Of a stretch of DNA of 64,000 bases, positions 60,534 to 64,000 are shown piece after piece; positions within the stretch are counted from its first letter, which is position 1; each line of letters opens with the position of its first letter. The stretch covers positions 1,116,001 to 1,180,000 of the forward strand of contig JAMWFC010000032.1 of NCBI GenBank assembly GCA_027475525.1, written 5' to 3'. The position numbers were made by a program, and so were the translations under genes. Under the pieces are notes generated by a model. It saw only the letters and a program-made list of their open reading frames with translations. It was not told the origin of the DNA and did no database searches. This DNA comes from Macrolepiota albuminosa. Lineage: Eukaryota; Basidiomycota; Agaricomycetes; Agaricales; Agaricaceae.

Positions 60534-62931
60534 ATGAACCCGAATCAGTTCCGCTTAAGACTTCTCCTTGATTTATTTCAACTCGTTGCTGTCCCAGCCA
60601 TCGTGTTTTCCTTGTTCTTAAGGCTTTCTCACCAGCGACTTGGCTACTTGACCGTTCCCGCACAGTTGGCGTTTTTCATTGCTTGGTCATTTGCAAAGAG
60701 GTCTATTTTGGATTTTCAGCGGCACCGCAATGCCGAAAAGCTGTACACTAAACAGATACCTCGCGTTGTCGGAAGATGGCCAGGCAATGTTGACGTCCTC
60801 GTCAAGATGCTTAAAGCTTTCAAGAAAGCTTATGTACTTGATGTATACCTCGAGCTCTTCGAAGAGTATCAATGCACGACACTCAATCTATACATATTTT
60901 GGGCTGACCAAGTGTGTAAAGTTCTTTCCTATGTTTGATGTTCAATTTAAGACCATGCTACGTCATCATAGATCATAACTATGGATCACGAGCACACTAA
61001 ATTTGTCCTGGCTACTGGATTCAACCACTTCTGGAGAGGCTATGCGCAAAAAGAACGGATGTGAGTCATCATTATTAGGGGGAAAAAACTATCCTGCACA
61101 GCCTTTGCAGGGAAAATGTCCTTGGTGTAGGCATTTTCAATCGCGATGACGATGTATGCTTGTTTTCAGTCTATCAGAAGATATTGTATTAATTCGCTAA
61201 TGCCACGTTAAAGGTCTGGAAAATGGTGAGTTCGGACCTCCAAGTCCGGGCTTCTTTAAGCACCTGACCTTAAATGAATCTCAATTCTCCAGCACCGCAA
61301 CATGACCCGGCCATTCTTTGCCCGGGAACGCATCTCCGACTTTGACATTTTTGAACGTCATGCCCAGCGTACCCTGGCAATACTTTCTTCCCATTCCTCT
61401 TGTTACAAACCCAGCGAAGCCCAAGATCTCTACGCGCGCTTTACAACAGATGCTGCTTCAGAATTCCTCTTTGGTAGAAACCTTGACACTCTTTCTGGTG
61501 ACCTCCCTATACCCGGCGTAACACCTATGGGTCCCAAGGGCTCCCAAACGCGGGACGCTTGGGGTTCATTCACTGGGGCATTCGAGATGACGCAACAAAT
61601 TATCACCGGTCGAAGTAGGATGGGATGGGTATGGCCTTTGTTCGAGATGTTTGGGGATAGAAGCACCCCGTACGTGAAGGTTATTAGGAATTGGCTTGAT
61701 CCTCTTGTCGCTCAAGCGTTGAGGGATCACGAAGCGACAAAGCGTGCTGGTGTCAATAGTCCGATTGCGGATAAGACATTTTTGCAGCATTTGGTAGACA
61801 GTACAAATGGTGAGTACTAGTTTTCCCGGATTTTTTTTTATCTCGGTATCCCTGTCCAACCTCATCACACCATGCTATTGTGGCTTTCCCGTTCCATTCA
61901 AATTTTATCGTACCAAATGAAACAGGACCACTGACCATGGAGCCCCACACAATACAGATCCAGTCCTGATCCGTGATCAGCTGCTTAGCATGCTCCTAGC
62001 TTCGAGGGATACGGTGCGCTCCTTTGGCAATTTAAATCGATGTACCCCTTACCTATCAATTGGTAGACGGCATGCCTATTGACCTTCATTACATATATCA
62101 TGGCCACCACCCCGCACGTCACGGAGCGCCTGAGGGCCGAAGTACTAGCCCACTGCGGACCAGATGCTCCACCCACGTATGAGCAAGTCCGTGGAATGAA
62201 GTATAGTATGTACCTTGAACCATTTCTTTACATTTTTTGATTGACATTTGCCCCAATAGTGCGAGCTGTAATCAATGAAACGCTCCGCCTTTTCCCACCA
62301 GTCCCGCTTAACGTCCGTGAATCACGCGCAGAGGCATGCGCTCTTCCCCATCCTGACGTTACATACCCCGAGGGGGAAGATGGTCGTACATTGTACATGC
62401 CCGGTTCAACAACGATCATATTTCTTCCTCTCCTTTTCCAACGCAACAAAGCACTGTGGGGCCCCGACGCTGACGAATTCGACCCAGAACGGTGGCTCGA
62501 TCCCGCGCGTGTAGCCAAGTTCGTCGCCAACCCATCAATATTTGCGCCATTCAGCGCTGGGCCGAGGATCGTGAGTCTAGTTCTTTGCCTTTCAATCTCA
62601 GTATAGCACCTGACTGTACGGAAACGACAGTGTATTGGCCAGAATTATGCGTACAATGAAGCATCGTATTTCCTTGTAAGGCTTATGCAGAAGTTCGATG
62701 GATTTACATTAGCATCGGAGGTACAACCTGAGGGTTCTATTCCGCCTCCTGAATGGAAAGAGCGAAAGGGAAGACAGAGTAGTGAGAAGATATGGCCGTC
62801 AGCGGCGTTGACGCTTTACGCTAAGGTTGGTTCATGATACTCTTTCCTGCACTCAAACATGTTGACTAATATAATTTTTAAATATCTAGGGAGGACTATG
62901 GATTCGATTCCACAGAGCGTGCCCGACATGA
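60534..62931 (+). CDS. Cytochrome P450, CYP63-like
   Basis: Ten exons (60,534-60,911; 60,972-61,060; 61,111-61,153; 61,214-61,225; 61,293-61,809; 61,958-62,013; 62,067-62,205; 62,260-62,570; 62,631-62,825; 62,890-62,931) give 593 residues. P450s are ER-bound heme monooxygenases. An N-terminal anchor (LLLDLFQLVAVPAIVFSLFL) precedes the catalytic domain. The I-helix motif is LLASRDTTACLLTF, the ExxR motif is INETLRLFPPVPLN, then FDPERWLDP and the heme loop FSAGPRICIGQNYAYNEA with the cysteine ligand. The RDTTA I-helix and MHRNMTRPFFARERISDFDI fit the CYP63 group of basidiomycetes, whose members oxidise alkanes, fatty acids and polycyclic aromatics. The substrate here is not known. Exon 4 is 12 nt (VWKM). 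Everything needed for activity is present. Confidence 0.9.
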
Positions 62932-63407
62932 AACACGCAGTCCTTATGGCGGGTGCTGAGGCTTTTATCCCTGGCCCTGTCATCTCCAGATTGAATTTAT
63001 CATTCCTTTCGTGCCCATTAGGGGCTTCACAGTGTATCGCCAGGTGACTGGATGCACAGCCCTACCCAATGGGCCTTGGTCATCTAACGACCTGGTCTTT
63101 TGCAATAAGGAGATGAAGGATACTACCGACATACGGCCCACGCTTCCTTTTCTAGAATGTTTTTAGGAATTTTTAACGCCCTTTATACCCACATTTCTGT
63201 TGTATACTCTAAATTTCGCAATATATCATGTATTGATTCAATTGATGAACATGTGGACATAGATCTACCTATACATCAACCTGCAGATCGGTATTCTCAA
63301 AATTGTCAAACAGGGGCATACAAAAATCGGATGGAAAGTTGGCGGTAAATACTCGGAAGTCTTGGCCCGATTAGTTTCCTAATCGGTCCCTCCACTTAAA
63401 AAATAGA
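62932..63407. other. Convergent intergenic region
   Basis: About 475 bp between the P450 stop and the end of the spherulin-4 gene. AT-rich, no gene seen. Confidence 0.6.
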
Positions 63408-64000
63408 CTACTGCGTTGATACAAGTTCACCGGGGTATTCAGGCCAACTTGTCGCGAACTGATTATAGGCTACGGTATTCGGTAAATCGCTGTAGAAGCT
63501 GGCTTTCAAACCAAGGGTCTGTGTGATTTCATTAACCATAGTAATTGGCGCGCTCGTCGGTCCAGTGTGGATGAACGCAGCTTGTTTGCTTGTAGGGGTT
63601 GATGCACTGTTAGGGAACTTTGATGTTCTGTCCGGAATTACTTGTGAGCGCTATAATCTAAGCTGGAAGTTTAAGGTTACGTACGCGAAATTGTCGTAGG
63701 TGTTTTCAAATGTGGCGATGAGATCTGCAAAAGAGAAGTATTCAGGTGAAGAGGAGGCCGACCAAGTGCCGGGGTTCAGCGTGATCTGTATGAACATAGA
63801 ATTAGTACTGGTTCCACAACGACGAAGTTAAAAAACGGAGATTTCGTGAATATACGTACGTATGCATCAGAACCAAATTGTGTCCTTGCATGAGAAGCAT
63901 AACTCTGATATTTGGACACGGAAGCTGAATCAGTCGCTGCTTCGTCGAAGAAGATGCCTTCGACGTGATACATCTCGGCCCATCCGGCATAGGTGTCGAT
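63408..64000 (-). CDS. Spherulin-4-like protein, 3' part, runs off the right edge
   Basis: At least three minus-strand exons. From the right edge: GWAEMYHVEGIFFDEAATD and YQSYASHARTQFGSDAYV, then ITLNPGTWSASSSPEYF, FADLIATFENTYDNFA, and the last exon with KQAAFIHTGPTSAPITMVNE and WPEYPGELVSTQ before the stop (63,410-63,408). The GIFFDE box, the LNPG strand and the FE-Y segment match the spherulation-specific family 4 (spherulin-4), a TIM-barrel-like family of secreted or cell-surface proteins in fungi and slime moulds, probably related to glycosidases. The N-terminus lies outside the window. The intron before the last exon is not settled (a TAG-ended and a CAG-ended acceptor are possible). 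Confidence 0.8.

Overview
The window is fungal nuclear DNA, most likely from an Agaricomycete (mushroom-forming basidiomycete). The genes are cut by many introns of about 45-65 nt with GT..AG ends and CTAAC-type branch points. The gene set includes a CYP63-like P450, a DUF6533-type seven-helix protein, a membrane/ankyrin protein and F-box/LRR debris, all typical of mushrooms. I cannot name the species from sequence alone.

Layout. 1-2.9 kb is an AT-rich, CpG-depleted block with a dead retrotransposon gag-like gene and a perfect 30-bp inverted repeat. 3.9-6.5 kb (-) is a frameshifted copy of the cellular reverse-transcriptase-related gene rvt. 7.5-8.4 kb (+) encodes a Rossmann-fold oxidoreductase and 8.65-10.2 kb (-) a DUF6533 membrane protein. 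11.3-15.4 kb is a second CpG-depleted block without genes. A split tRNA (probably His) at 16.0 kb precedes a long Msb1/Mug8-domain polarity protein (16.2-20.7 kb, +), then UTP18 (21.4-23.4 kb, +). 25.3-27.4 kb (+) is a multi-helix membrane protein with an ankyrin tail in which each internal repeat is one 99-nt exon. It lies between a gene for a small proline-rich membrane protein (28.1-29.0 kb, -) and an inverted, dead 3' fragment of a paralogue of that gene (23.6 kb, +).

The right half holds the Cdc48 cofactor p47/Shp1 (29.5-31.1 kb, -), an HMG-box gene (33.1-34.4 kb, -), F-box debris (about 37 kb), TIF32/eIF3a (38.3-41.5 kb, +), an unknown gene (41.9-42.9 kb, -), the calcium channel CCH1 (44.3-51.9 kb, -), a second HMG-box gene (53.3-54.3 kb, +), BUD32 (55.5-56.5 kb, -), a 110-residue orphan (57.2 kb, +), a complete CYP63-like P450 (60.5-62.9 kb, +) and the 3' part of a spherulin-4 gene (63.4 kb to the edge, -).

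Most genes are unrelated housekeeping or accessory functions and there is no obvious operon-like pathway. The most unusual signals are: (1) two oppositely oriented HMG-box paralogues about 19 kb apart that share an ungapped 66-bp promoter block (59/66 identical) with a TATA element and a CACGTG box; (2) amplification of ankyrin exon+intron units; (3) a decaying rvt gene; (4) GC-AG introns required for the reading frames of TIF32 and BUD32; (5) 12- and 14-nt microexons. Exon boundaries were worked out by hand from splice signals and frame continuity, and need RNA evidence.
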